From an uncultured Lachnospiraceae bacterium (GTDB taxonomy: Bacteria > Bacillota > Clostridia > Lachnospirales > Lachnospiraceae): DNA of 5,735 bases. The notes beneath the pieces were generated by a model that ran no database searches, was not told where the DNA came from, and saw nothing but the letters and a program-made list of their open reading frames with translations. Of the stretch, positions 5,641-5,735 are shown piece by piece (the stretch's first letter is position 1; every line of letters begins with the position of its first letter). The stretch lies in NCBI GenBank assembly GCA_947594085.1, contig CANQEB010000167.1, forward strand, positions 1 to 5,735, given 5' to 3'. The position numbers and the translations under genes are program-made.

Positions 5641-5735
5641 GTGTTTAACGTACATTGGCAACCCGGACGCCCGATGGGAATTGTCGATACCACGGCAAAC
5701 ACGTTCTCACTCGATTCGGCAACGCAGCGGTACTA
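5641..5735 (+). CDS. Possible start of a further gene, cut by window end
   Basis: A frame is open from GTG 5641 (also ATG 5674) to the end of the window, about 31 codons, with AAAGGGA just upstream and overlapping the trpX stop. The translation (VFNVHWQPGRPMGIVDTTAN at its start) is hydrophilic. It does not look like the start of the ABC permease that normally follows a trpX gene. The opposite strand is open here too. Treat this as weak; the last 104 bases may be plain intergenic DNA. Confidence 0.15.
   Translation, partial: MFNVHWQPGRPMGIVDTTANTFSLDSATQRY

Noticed and set aside
4570..5661. 363-codon open frame on the minus strand opposite trpX
   Set aside because: Its translation is Arg/Val/His-rich and lacks domain character. 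It overlaps the well-supported trpX throughout and arises from that gene's biased codons.
1..5735. CRISPR array, tRNA or rRNA gene, insertion sequence
   Set aside because: I saw no spaced direct repeats, no tRNA cloverleaf, no rRNA segments, no transposase and no flanking terminal inverted repeats.

Overview
The window looks like chromosomal DNA of a Gram-positive Clostridia member, probably Lachnospiraceae. The reasons are purine-rich AGGAG-type ribosome binding sites, moderate GC, a cell-wall LysM protein, a DUF5711-like protein and a CvpA-family protein in a row, and a T-box leader, which is a Bacillota-type control element. The family assignment is inference; no rRNA or marker gene is present. 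All five confident genes are on the + strand.

Layout. Positions 28-1260 encode a single-pass membrane protein with a C-terminal LysM domain. After a 193-base gap holding a likely extended -10 promoter, 1454-2746 encodes a single-pass protein with a probable beta-propeller outside the membrane (DUF5711-like). It is followed after 29 bases by a CvpA-family multipass protein (2776-3534). These three look like a cell-envelope cluster. Next comes an unusual gene (3592-4191) that joins a Phd/YefM-type antitoxin domain and a RelE/ParE-type toxin domain in one polypeptide.

The second half is a tryptophan-uptake unit. A sigma-A promoter, whose -35 box overlaps the stop codon of the toxin-antitoxin gene, drives a well-formed T-box leader (about 4223-4497). 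The leader has a UGG (Trp) specifier, the GAG-UGGCACC-GCG antiterminator bulge and a strong intrinsic terminator. About 130 bases further on is a gene for an ABC transporter substrate-binding protein of the TrpX type (4630-5631). Specifier and gene product agree: uncharged tRNA-Trp should allow readthrough and production of the binding protein. The protein itself contains no tryptophan. Unusually for a Gram-positive binding protein, its signal peptide has no lipobox cysteine. The permease and ATPase genes expected next are not recognisable in the last 104 bases.

The points most worth a second look are the antitoxin-toxin fusion, which has a Shine-Dalgarno-like sequence exactly where a separate toxin start would be expected; the missing lipid anchor on the Trp-binding protein; the possible degenerate MPN/JAB-like domain on the LysM protein; and the unexplained leader stretch between the T-box terminator and trpX.
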